A stretch of 17,076 bases of DNA from Palsa-147 sp049279675 (GTDB lineage: Bacteria; Acidobacteriota; Terriglobia; Acidiferrales; UBA7541), in contig JBAPOP010000046.1 in NCBI GenBank assembly GCA_049279675.1, forward strand, positions 1 to 17,076, read 5' to 3'. A program made the position numbers and the translations under genes. Below are positions 1 through 7,508 of the stretch, piece after piece. The stretch's first letter is position 1; each line of letters starts with the position of its first letter. The notes under the pieces were generated by a model. It did no database searches, had not been told where the DNA came from, and saw nothing but the letters and a program-made list of their open reading frames with translations.

Positions 1-852
1 GCGCACTGCAGTTCGAGTCCCAGGAGTGATCGCGAGAGATTCCACGCCGTTGTACATTCCGAGAAATCGTTTTGCGGGCGCGAATCCAGCTCTTGTTAAA
101 AGCGTATCCAGAGTCGACGGAACGAAGTGGTTGATGTGCTCTCCAAGGTCGAGCTCCGGCCAGCGATGGATCAATCTTCCGCGTAATGAAACCACGGAAT
201 TGTTGGGAACATCAATCAGCAACAGGCCACCTGGCTTTAGCACCGTTCTCAGTTGGCCAAGCAATGTGAACGGGTCATTCACGTGCTCCAGTACATTCAT
301 CAACGTGACGACATCGGCCCAGCCCACCCAGCGGGCCGCAGCCTCGTCAGGAAAAAGCACTGGGCATCCCACACTTCTCTCCGTCTCGCTGCGTTCCCGG
401 GGATCGATGCTTACGCCACGCACGTCAAACCTCGGCGGAACGCCGCAGTGGTAACCATCGAGGGACTGCGCTGCAAGCAGAAAGAGCCCCCCGGCGCAGC
501 CCACATCAACAAAATTAATTTTCCCTTCTGGAATCGCTTTCACGATGAATTGTAGGACGCGCTCGTATAGCGGTACGGACTTTATCTGATTGGCCAACCC
601 ATAGTGCGCGGGCGACAATCCCGAAGTGGTGTCAACACGCTCCCGCGCGAGCTTGTCATAGTGCAGAATTTTTCCTTCGATGCTCTGCACCGAATGCGTG
701 TAGAGCATCCGGCAGGCACGGCAGCGAACCAATACGTATGTACCCTCGCTGGAGAGCGGCCCTGTGCGCGATGAGCTTCCGCAGGCCGGACAATTGCGCT
801 CTTGCAGCGGCGGTACTGGCGTCGAGGCTAGCATCTGACTTAGGTCCGACAT
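1..852 (-). CDS. Class I SAM-dependent methyltransferase with N-terminal zinc ribbon (3' end outside window)
   Basis: This is a partial gene: the reading frame stays open for 284 codons from ATG at 852 to base 1, so its C-terminus lies outside the window. An N-terminal zinc ribbon is visible, with Cys21, Cys24, Cys44 and Cys47 (CxxC-x19-CxxC). A Rossmann methyltransferase domain follows. Its SAM-binding motif I is VDVGCAGG at about residues 115-122, the post-motif MNVLEH is at about 185-190, and LKPGG followed by a LLIDVPN-like strand comes after. Zinc-ribbon plus methyltransferase proteins of this kind are common in O-antigen and capsule loci, where they methylate sugars or modify sugar-nucleotide intermediates; the substrate cannot be read here. 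Other in-frame ATGs lie at 867 and 834; none has a convincing ribosome binding site, and 852 is a compromise. The gene is divergent from the membrane protein at 1059. Confidence 0.85.
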   Translation of the reverse strand, partial: MSDLSQMLASTPVPPLQERNCPACGSSSRTGPLSSEGTYVLVRCRACRMLYTHSVQSIEGKILHYDKLARERVDTTSGLSPAHYGLANQIKSVPLYERVLQFIVKAIPEGKINFVDVGCAGGLFLLAAQSLDGYHCGVPPRFDVRGVSIDPRERSETERSVGCPVLFPDEAAARWVGWADVVTLMNVLEHVNDPFTLLGQLRTVLKPGGLLLIDVPNNSVVSLRGRLIHRWPELDLGEHINHFVPSTLDTLLTRAGFAPAKRFLGMYNGVESLAITPGTRTAVR

Positions 853-900
853 TCTGAGGGGCAGCATTCTAGCACTGCGCTGGCGACTGCGTTCTGCAGG

Positions 901-935
901 AAATTTGCTTGGCTGGGTACGTACCCCAAGAATTT
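901..935. promoter_or_regulatory. Long imperfect inverted repeat in the divergent intergenic region; possible operator/promoter
   Basis: The core is a perfect 12-base palindrome, GGGTACGTACCC, at 915-926. It is flanked by CTTG (908-911) against CAAG (927-930) and by AAATT (901-905) against AATTT (931-935), giving 15 matched pairs interrupted by two small bulges on the left arm. It sits roughly midway between the divergent starts at 852 and 1059. A weak plus-strand promoter match, TTGCTT (905-910) and AAGAAT (928-933) with 17-base spacing, would place the palindrome exactly in the spacer. With no loop at its centre, a protein-binding dyad is more likely than an RNA hairpin. The rest of the 206-base gap (853-1058) shows no gene. 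Confidence 0.4.
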
Positions 936-1058
936 AGTCCGGCGAAAAGGATACAAGTCGCTTGCTCATCTGCGAAGGCGTGGCTTAGAGTGTGCACCCG
1001 TTCAAGCCGCTTTGATGAACCAGGCCGAAGATGAGATCGTGACGAGCGGAATCAAACA

Positions 1059-2606
1059 GTGAACATGCAGATAACAACTGCGCGCCGCAGGAAGCTTTTG
1101 CTTCTTTCTGGCTTTGCGTTGCTGCTCGCCGCTGTTCAGATATTGCATCTGCCCCAGACTCTGAGCTTCAAGACATTCGCATTCGGGGAACCTGGCGCAA
1201 ACCTGAATGTCGTTTATTTGATTCACCACGGGATGCACCCAAACGTCGATTTTGGCCATCCTTACGGACTTCTTCCGTTTCTCTTTTCGGATTTATGGTT
1301 TCGCGTTGCGGGTCTAACGCCAGCGGCGTACTGGGCAGGAATATTTCTCATCGAACTGGCGATGTGCGCGGCGCTGGCGGATTTCGCGGTAGCCGCTGAG
1401 CTTGGGGTCCTTCCGATTCTCCTGCTCTTCGTTTCCTTTCCCATTTACATTTGGGTGGACTATTTCAATTTTGCGCATGCTGTTGAAGCCCTCTGTTTGA
1501 TGGTTGCCGTGACCGCACACTTGAAGGGGCGTTACGGCCTTGCGCTCGCTGCCGTCGGGGCGGCGGTACTGGCGCGGCCGGCGCTCGGCTACGTGTATGG
1601 CTTCGTCCTCGTGTGCATTGTGATGTGGAAGATATTCCGCGCGCATTCGCTGAAACCATCCGTGTTCGTGCTGCCGGCGTGTACTGCGGTTTGCCTTGGC
1701 GCGTTGCTTGCATGGCGGTTCGGAGTTGCTTCTCTGATGCGAACTGCCGTTCCATTGACCGGCGTTGCAACTTATCGCGCGCTAGGGTTCGGCTTTTTCA
1801 GCAATGGGATGGCGTTCTGGCTGCCGTCTCCGTTCAGACTTCGCTTTTATCTCGATGTGCCGGGATTCTGGCTCCTCGTTACTGGATCATTGTTGCTCCT
1901 GGGCCCGATTGCAATTTTCCGCGTCCGCGACGCAGGTTCGGATAATCTCAAAGAACGCAAGGCAGAAGTATTAGGCGCAGGCTGCAGCATCGTTTTTGTT
2001 TGGATATTCTTCGCATTTTCACATCAATACATCGGATCTTGGATTTTGTATCTGTGGCTGGCGGTCTGGGGGGTGTCGTTGCTCCCGGATTTCTTTCCCA
2101 AATACGCGACGGTACTCGTACTGTTGGGGCTGATCGCCTTAAATTCCGACCGCCATATGATTCAAGGGTCTTTGCAGGAATGGGCCAGTTCGAAAACTTC
2201 CAGCATTTATCCACACACGATGTCGCAGGGAAAAGATGACCAGCAGATGACAGAGATTCTCTCTGCCGTTCAAGGCCGTAGGACCGGTGTGCTCACTGTT
2301 GCGGGCGCGATGCCGCTGCTGCATGACGGGCTGGGTGAACCTTTAACGGAGTTTTATGTGCCTGGAATCGTACTGCCTGGTGATGAGCTTCGCATGAAGT
2401 CGGCCGTTGCTGCGGCGGATTTCGTGATTGTGCCAACTCCGCCGTGGTACAGAGCAGACAGTGAATATTTCCCGTGGGCTGATTTTCTAGACGGACGGAA
2501 CAATTACCGCGTAATTCTTCTCAACCCAAGCGGTTTCGTTCTAGCGAGAAAATCACCATCGGCGGACAAGCCCGATGCAGGGAAACAGCCACAAAGTGCG
2601 CCTTAA
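1059..2606 (+). CDS. Polytopic membrane protein, GT-C glycosyltransferase-like
   Basis: This 515-residue protein has about ten to twelve hydrophobic segments between residues 12 and 362, and then a soluble C-terminal part of about 150 residues. The first external loop carries Glu44 in a GEPGAN context, followed by VDFGHPYG at about 63-70. This resembles the acidic and HP-containing first loop of GT-C enzymes (the ArnT/PMT type), which use polyprenyl-phosphate sugars. No named family is certain, and a Wzy-like or unknown membrane role remains possible. The start is GTG at 1059, with a GGA 8 bases upstream; ATG at 1065 is the alternative. It is the only convincing plus-strand gene in the window. 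It runs divergent from the methyltransferase at 852 and convergent with the GT2 gene ending at 2658, so it is transcribed as its own unit. Confidence 0.8.
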   Translation: MNMQITTARRRKLLLLSGFALLLAAVQILHLPQTLSFKTFAFGEPGANLNVVYLIHHGMHPNVDFGHPYGLLPFLFSDLWFRVAGLTPAAYWAGIFLIELAMCAALADFAVAAELGVLPILLLFVSFPIYIWVDYFNFAHAVEALCLMVAVTAHLKGRYGLALAAVGAAVLARPALGYVYGFVLVCIVMWKIFRAHSLKPSVFVLPACTAVCLGALLAWRFGVASLMRTAVPLTGVATYRALGFGFFSNGMAFWLPSPFRLRFYLDVPGFWLLVTGSLLLLGPIAIFRVRDAGSDNLKERKAEVLGAGCSIVFVWIFFAFSHQYIGSWILYLWLAVWGVSLLPDFFPKYATVLVLLGLIALNSDRHMIQGSLQEWASSKTSSIYPHTMSQGKDDQQMTEILSAVQGRRTGVLTVAGAMPLLHDGLGEPLTEFYVPGIVLPGDELRMKSAVAAADFVIVPTPPWYRADSEYFPWADFLDGRNNYRVILLNPSGFVLARKSPSADKPDAGKQPQSAP

Positions 2607-2628
2607 CTTGGCTAAATCACGTTCTCAC

Positions 2629-2658
2629 GGACAAACTATCGCACCGATTCGTCCTTTT
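2629..2658. terminator. Weak hairpin between convergent genes
   Basis: GGACAAA (2629-2635) faces TTCGTCC (2648-2654), a 7-base stem with one internal mismatch on the plus strand, followed by four T residues (2655-2658). In minus-strand RNA the mismatch becomes a G-U pair, but no U-run follows there. It begins 22 bases after the stop of the plus-strand membrane gene and touches the stop of the minus-strand GT2 gene. It is a marginal terminator candidate for the plus-strand gene. Confidence 0.25.
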
Positions 2659-3365
2659 CAACTTCTGGTTTCCGACCAAATGCGAAAAATAGCGAAGACG
2701 TGGCGCAGAAAGATCTCCGGCATTTTGCGCCAGCGATAAACCTGCGTCACGCCGGCCGAGCGCACACGGTGATTCACAGGCAGTTCCTTGATCTTGAATT
2801 TACGCCGGTGCGCACGCGCGACAAACTCCCACCAAAAGCCTTGCTGCATGGCGCCAAGCTCATCGACCAGGCGCAGCGCTACGGCCCTCTTAACCAAAAC
2901 ATAAGGGCAACTCGGATCGTGCACGGGAACGCGAAGTACTGCCTGGTAGATGTGATAGAAGAAGCGCGAGAAAATTCGCCTCATCGCGTTATCGGCCCGG
3001 TTCACGCGCCATCCAAGGACTATGTCGGCTTGTTCGCGAGCATCCCAGAAAGCCCAAAAATCTTTTGGATCACACTGGCCGTCCGAATCCAAACACAGAA
3101 GATAATCAGCTTCCAGCATGTGCATTCCCTCGCGAACTGCCCGAGAATAACCCTTGCGGGCCGCGCTCATATTTAGGCGCATGGGAAGTTGCCGGGACAA
3201 ATCGGTGAGGACTTCTCTTGTGTTGTCCTTGCTTCCGTCTTCGCAAATGATGAAGTCGATCCGCAGCTTGGGAGATATTTGGTTGTAGATCTCGCGAACG
3301 GTCGCCTCGATGCTTTCCGCCTCGTTGTGAACCGGTAAGAGAATCTCAAGATCTGGCACGGGCAT
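2658..3365 (-). CDS. GT2 family glycosyltransferase, dolichyl/polyprenyl-phosphate sugar synthase-like
   Basis: This GT-A fold transferase of 235 residues resembles the catalytic domain of DPM1, ArnC and GtrB. Visible motifs are the N-terminal LLPVHNEAESI, an acidic CEDGSKDNT at about 41-49, the metal-binding DSDGQ at about 93-97, and a downstream GFWWEF segment. Family members move a sugar from a nucleotide to a polyprenyl phosphate on the cytoplasmic face of the membrane. No C-terminal transmembrane pair like that of GtrB is seen, so membrane contact would be peripheral. The ATG at 3365 is preferred because GAGGTGA, a strong Shine-Dalgarno match, lies 8 bases upstream. The longer frame begins at GTG 3377 and would overlap the preceding gene by GTGA. 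The gene directly follows the GT-C-like gene, so the two probably form one pathway step. The sugar is unknown. Confidence 0.9.
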   Translation of the reverse strand: MPVPDLEILLPVHNEAESIEATVREIYNQISPKLRIDFIICEDGSKDNTREVLTDLSRQLPMRLNMSAARKGYSRAVREGMHMLEADYLLCLDSDGQCDPKDFWAFWDAREQADIVLGWRVNRADNAMRRIFSRFFYHIYQAVLRVPVHDPSCPYVLVKRAVALRLVDELGAMQQGFWWEFVARAHRRKFKIKELPVNHRVRSAGVTQVYRWRKMPEIFLRHVFAIFRIWSETRS

Positions 3366-3373
3366 GTTCGCGT

Positions 3374-5134
3374 TCACCTCACAACGAGTTGGCTAATCGG
3401 GTTCGGAGGGTTATGTTCCCAGACAGCCCACGTTGGGCCGGGCTGCAGGAGGATCCAATCGGAGCCAAGCACGGCGGGCCTCGGCAATTCCGTGGGAAGC
3501 GCGACGTACTTGACTTGATAGCGCTGGATTGCAGCGGAGGGGTCGGAGGCAATTTGATCAAAGAAAGCCAAGCGGCTGGCCACCTGTGCGCGATCGCGCA
3601 ACTCGACTCCGTGCTGCAAATGTTCCAATCCCCAGATTTCCGCTGCCTCGAACTGATCCCGCGAAGTCCCTGAGAGATAAGCATTGAGCGCGGTGCGGCG
3701 ATCGAAATCGAGATTGCTGACCGAGGGACTCAGAATTACGGGCCAGGGCGCGGCGAGGGGCGTAGTGTGATCGACGATTATTGCAAGCTGGACGAATTCT
3801 TCGGCCCCTGCGGTGACAGCCCCGGCAGCCAACGGCCGGTAATCCGGAGCGGCGTGCTGCCGTGTGTACGCTTGATACGCGAGGCTGTAGCGCTGGCTGT
3901 CTTTTGTCCGGACTGTTTCGAGCCCGCGAAGATATACTCCAGCCGCCGCATTCAAAATCACCGCGACGACGAGGATTCTCCCGACGACGAGTCCTTGCGC
4001 GCCCAGTCTTTTGATCGTGTCAATCGCAAGCAATGCAAGGAGCAGAATCATGCACGCGCAGAACAGGTACGCCCAATGGTAATTCTGCATTTCAATCCCG
4101 GTGAATAGCTGCTCGTGAATCATCACGAATCCAGAAGCGCAGAGGCACCAGAGGTAGAGCAGAGTCTTGCGGAAGCGCCAGACGATCGCGAAAGTCAGCA
4201 GGACAAGCGCCGCCGAGAGAAAAAAACTCCCGTGTTCGGTGAATCGCGGAATGGGAACGAATGCGGCAACTCGCTGGACCCACTCAGCTCCATGCGCCCG
4301 GCGCGCCAAAATCATCCGCGCTAGTTCCGGGCTCCCGATAACGCCCCCGATCCATCCCGTGTGAAAATATGTACGCCAGCGGGCGCGATCCACGACTAGC
4401 CCAAACAACAGTGCGAGACCCGCGGCAGTCCAAAAATAGAAATACGCAAAAAAGAGCACTCCGAACGCCACGCCCGAGTAAGCGACTCTGGCAGGTGAGA
4501 ATTTCTCAACGCCGCGCCGAAGCGCCCACAGGTACAGAAATAAAAATGGCAGCACAGCGACCGGAGAAACGATTCGCCACTCGCGATGAATGGCTGGGTT
4601 ATGTGCGAAGAGCGCCGCGGAGTGAGAGATCAAAATACTGGCTAGCGCTCTCCACTGATTTACGAACGGGCGCATAACGAGCCAGCCGCTATCTGTAAGC
4701 AGGAAAACTGCGCCGACCAGCGCAACCCAGGTTCGCCGGACATGCTGCCAGATCAGCGCGTACCATCCAAATCCGATGGCGAGCCCGCCGAAGATTCTCA
4801 GAATCAGGCCGAATCGAGTCGGTTGAAGGCCAAAAACCTTGCATACAAGTTCGCCAGGCACGATCGCCAGCCACGAATAAATCGATTGGCCTCCATGCGC
4901 AAACGTAGGGTCCGACAGATACAACGGATGCCAGTAATAAGCGTGGCTCGCAATTTCTGTGTATAAAATCTCGTCGTCATCAGCGATCCAAACGCTTGAG
5001 TGTGCGACCTGATACCAAGCGAAATAACCGAGGGTAGACATCAGCAGGCCGCAGAGCGCGGCGAGACACGCAGCGCGTAAGCGAAAGGGTGATCCGGCGA
5101 TTAAAGCTTCCACCGGTGCTTGTTCGTCAAACAT
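3374..5134 (-). CDS. Polytopic membrane protein, probable GT-C glycosyltransferase
   Basis: This 586-residue protein has a first transmembrane segment at about residues 20-45, then about nine more hydrophobic segments up to about residue 400, and a soluble C-terminal domain of about 185 residues. The first external loop holds ADDDEILYTEIA at about 51-62. This acidic cluster sits where GT-C enzymes place their catalytic Asp/Glu residues. A later loop carries EMQNYHWAY near 348-356. The overall design matches GT-C enzymes that take a polyprenyl-phosphate sugar and transfer it on the periplasmic side. The immediately downstream GT2 would make such a donor, which supports the call. The start is ATG at 5134 with no clear ribosome binding site; the 181-base gap upstream may hold a promoter. 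The exact family is not certain. Confidence 0.8.
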   Translation of the reverse strand: MFDEQAPVEALIAGSPFRLRAACLAALCGLLMSTLGYFAWYQVAHSSVWIADDDEILYTEIASHAYYWHPLYLSDPTFAHGGQSIYSWLAIVPGELVCKVFGLQPTRFGLILRIFGGLAIGFGWYALIWQHVRRTWVALVGAVFLLTDSGWLVMRPFVNQWRALASILISHSAALFAHNPAIHREWRIVSPVAVLPFLFLYLWALRRGVEKFSPARVAYSGVAFGVLFFAYFYFWTAAGLALLFGLVVDRARWRTYFHTGWIGGVIGSPELARMILARRAHGAEWVQRVAAFVPIPRFTEHGSFFLSAALVLLTFAIVWRFRKTLLYLWCLCASGFVMIHEQLFTGIEMQNYHWAYLFCACMILLLALLAIDTIKRLGAQGLVVGRILVVAVILNAAAGVYLRGLETVRTKDSQRYSLAYQAYTRQHAAPDYRPLAAGAVTAGAEEFVQLAIIVDHTTPLAAPWPVILSPSVSNLDFDRRTALNAYLSGTSRDQFEAAEIWGLEHLQHGVELRDRAQVASRLAFFDQIASDPSAAIQRYQVKYVALPTELPRPAVLGSDWILLQPGPTWAVWEHNPPNPISQLVVR

Positions 5135-5149
5135 GGGTGCGACAATTTA

Positions 5150-5344
5150 TCACAGGTCAGCGACTGGCACTTGCCTGCGGTGTCGCGGCGCGTCAAGAAG
5201 CTGCTCGAAGAATTCGATGTGCTGCCGCGCGATGACAGGCGAAGGGATTTGCGAGTGCCCAGATATCCGTCGTGACATGGCCGCGGATTCTATCTTTAGA
5301 GGATTTCGTTGCAGGTCATGATCCCAAGGCGAGAGCTGAATCAA
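5150..5344 (-). other. Short ORF with protein-like C-terminal end, possible gene remnant
   Basis: The gap between the GT-B-like gene and the GT-C-like gene contains a 64-codon minus-strand frame ending at 5150. Its first part overlaps the end of the upstream gene out of frame and does not look coded. The last 35 residues or so, with SPVIARQHIEFFEQLLD as the core, read like the helical C-terminus of a glycosyltransferase. It could be the tail of a lost GT gene or chance. No start codon with a ribosome binding site is evident. Confidence 0.2.
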
Positions 5345-6392
5345 TAATTTTCCGCAGACGCGCCTGATTCGCCTGAAAGTCCCCGATCCCGGCAGCGGTA
5401 GATGACGATGGTAGCAACCGTTCGTCGGTCGTGCCGTTGGCTAAGCCCAACAGCATGGCGCGAACGAGTTCCCGCAGGCGAACGGTGTCGAACATCGCGA
5501 CCGTCGACCGGGGATAAAGCTGTTTATTCAACTGGCTGTTGTCGCTGAAAATTCCCGGCCGATCCAGCGCCGCCGACAAGAACGTGATTCGTCCCAATAT
5601 GCTTCCCGCCGTAAGATTGATGACCCCTTCGCAGCCCGCCACAAAACGCACGAATGGACGGTACCCGCGCTTGCCTTCCAGCACAAACGGCAATCCCTTG
5701 GCGAATTCGGACGACTCGTACTTCTCTGCATCGGTCGAGTTGTAAATGAAAGTGTGAAAAGTGATTTTCTCGCGGAGCGTGACGGGCAGTTCCTGCCAAA
5801 CATCGAGCAACACACTCTTCAACACAAACGGATGATTTTGCACGATGTCGTGAAAGCTCATGGGAGCCTGCACCAAAATTTTGTACCGGTCAGAGTCCCG
5901 GCGAGCGGCGCTACCCAGCTTCTGCGTAGCCGCCAAATCGTAAGGCCAGGGAATTACGACAGCGCGTTCTTGCCCGATCATTCCATCGCAAAACGTTTTC
6001 AGCTCGGGAGAGTATGCCCACACATGCCGCGCTCCGCCCAGGATGCGCTTTACCATTCGCAATTTCGCATCTGTGAGTTCACGCGAAAGAATCGCGGGAG
6101 GGCCGGGTATCACAGCGACTGGAGGATCACCGGCAACCACCAGCGATTCCAGATAGCGCAACTGACTCTCCGAAGCGCCCAGCTCAGCCAAGATTAAGTC
6201 GTATTTACGTGCCGGAACTTTTTCATCTTCCAGGAGAAGGTCGAACTTGTCGGCCAGCATCAGCGCCAGACAGTAAACGTCTGGATAAATAACGCCTTCG
6301 AGACGCATCTTCAGATACTTCGCCGCAAGGCGCTGTTTGCGCCACCAATGGGTCTGGTGGCTGACGAACGCAATGCGCAATTGGCCGCTCAC
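5316..6392 (-). CDS. Putative GT-B-like glycosyltransferase, family not recognised
   Basis: This soluble protein of 358 residues has no signal peptide or membrane segments. The N-terminus (RIAFVSHQTHWW) reads as a first Rossmann-like strand. The segment at about residues 251-282, with GCEGVINLTAGSILGR and then SAALDRPGIFSDN, resembles the C-terminal donor-binding half of GT-B enzymes, where a glycine-rich loop precedes a helix and a 'sALd.P' strand. No EX7E motif or other named family signature is clear. The start is GTG at 6392, which overlaps the stop of the CgeB-like gene as GTGA (6389-6392); GAAGAG lies 9 bases upstream. Tight coupling to another GT in a polysaccharide locus is the main reason for the functional guess. 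It could also be a non-catalytic partner of the CgeB-like enzyme. Confidence 0.7.
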   Translation of the reverse strand: MSGQLRIAFVSHQTHWWRKQRLAAKYLKMRLEGVIYPDVYCLALMLADKFDLLLEDEKVPARKYDLILAELGASESQLRYLESLVVAGDPPVAVIPGPPAILSRELTDAKLRMVKRILGGARHVWAYSPELKTFCDGMIGQERAVVIPWPYDLAATQKLGSAARRDSDRYKILVQAPMSFHDIVQNHPFVLKSVLLDVWQELPVTLREKITFHTFIYNSTDAEKYESSEFAKGLPFVLEGKRGYRPFVRFVAGCEGVINLTAGSILGRITFLSAALDRPGIFSDNSQLNKQLYPRSTVAMFDTVRLRELVRAMLLGLANGTTDERLLPSSSTAAGIGDFQANQARLRKIIDSALALGS

Positions 6393-7477
6393 GTCACCAG
6401 GCTCTTCGGGTCAGTTGGATTTGGGATATTCAAACCGCACTCGCGCAAAACTTGCGCTGCGCGAACATCGTACGTTTGCGCCGCCGCCAGACGCGCGGCG
6501 TTCTTGCGAATGCGCATGCGCAACTCGCGATCGCGCAACACGATTTCAATCTTTTCATCCAACTCCGACGGCGTGCGATAGTAAACTGCGGCTTCATTCT
6601 CGGGAAAAAATTCGTCCTGCGCCGCTGAGTAGCGCGCCAGCATCATGCCTCCGCTGCCAGTAATTTCAAACGTGCGCATGTTGGGTCCGCCCAGATTTTC
6701 TGCGTTGAGCACATTCAGCGACACAGCGGCCCGGACATAAATGTCGCCGACAGCGTTGCCCCAGACTGGCGGGTGGACTCGATGCAGGCCGGCTAGCGTT
6801 CGCCACTTGCGTGGCCAGTTATTGCCCCAAATCGCGATCATATGTTTCCGCACGGCGGCAACTTCCGCGCAGCGCGCGCGACTGTAGGTCGCGACAAACG
6901 CGATATCGTGGATGAGGTTGCACGCTGGACAATGCAATCCTTCATCGCCAGACTGCGGCTGGAACAGCTCCGGGTCGACCGCGAACGGGAGATATCTCGC
7001 CTCGACGCCGTCACGATGGAGCCGCTCGACCAGGGTTCGCTCCCACATCCAGACGATGCTGTACTGTCGGAGGACTTCGATCAGGTCACGGCGCAGCGCG
7101 GAAGCTTCTCTCGGGTCCCAGCGGATACCTATATAAGGATGATCCGGATAATGGTTCACGAAGGGGACGCCCACAGATTTCCGGATCTTTTGGATCGTCT
7201 CGGGATGGAAGAACGAACACTTTACCGCGAAGATAAGCGCCGGACGAACTCGTTGCGCAACTTCCACCGCCTCGCGATTCACCGCATTCCACAAGGACGG
7301 TCGCAAGGCGCGCCGCAGAATTCGGTTGCCGCTAAACCGGCTAGCCTGCCTCAGCGCCTGTTCGGAATCAAATCGCACGACCTCCATTCCCAGCCGCTCA
7401 AACGCCCGTGCGTAGCTTTCCGCCAGCGCACCGCGGTTCAATGGCCCGAAAATAAGCACCCTAGAATTAATTCCCAT
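6389..7477 (-). CDS. CgeB-family glycosyltransferase (GT1/GT4-like)
   Basis: This 362-residue GT-B protein has a first strand RVLIFGPLNRG, typical of CgeB/spore-maturation-type glycosyltransferases. The family's hallmark is near residues 265-280, where NMRTFEITGSGGMML carries the conserved glutamate before a glycine-rich turn. The DEFFPENEAAVYY stretch that follows is also typical. An unusual HCPACNLIH segment at about 182-190 puts two cysteines and a histidine in the linker between the two domains. ATG at 7477 is chosen because it leaves a 31-base gap after rfbD; the frame could be opened to a TTG at 7546, but that would overlap rfbD by 38 bases with a non-family N-terminus. It lies downstream of rfbD and upstream of the GT-B-like gene, so it may transfer rhamnose or a neighbouring sugar; this is inference. 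Confidence 0.85.
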   Translation of the reverse strand: MGINSRVLIFGPLNRGALAESYARAFERLGMEVVRFDSEQALRQASRFSGNRILRRALRPSLWNAVNREAVEVAQRVRPALIFAVKCSFFHPETIQKIRKSVGVPFVNHYPDHPYIGIRWDPREASALRRDLIEVLRQYSIVWMWERTLVERLHRDGVEARYLPFAVDPELFQPQSGDEGLHCPACNLIHDIAFVATYSRARCAEVAAVRKHMIAIWGNNWPRKWRTLAGLHRVHPPVWGNAVGDIYVRAAVSLNVLNAENLGGPNMRTFEITGSGGMMLARYSAAQDEFFPENEAAVYYRTPSELDEKIEIVLRDRELRMRIRKNAARLAAAQTYDVRAAQVLRECGLNIPNPTDPKSLVT

Positions 7478-7508
7478 GCGTGTCTCGCGATGTGCCTCGC
7501 AGCAGGCG

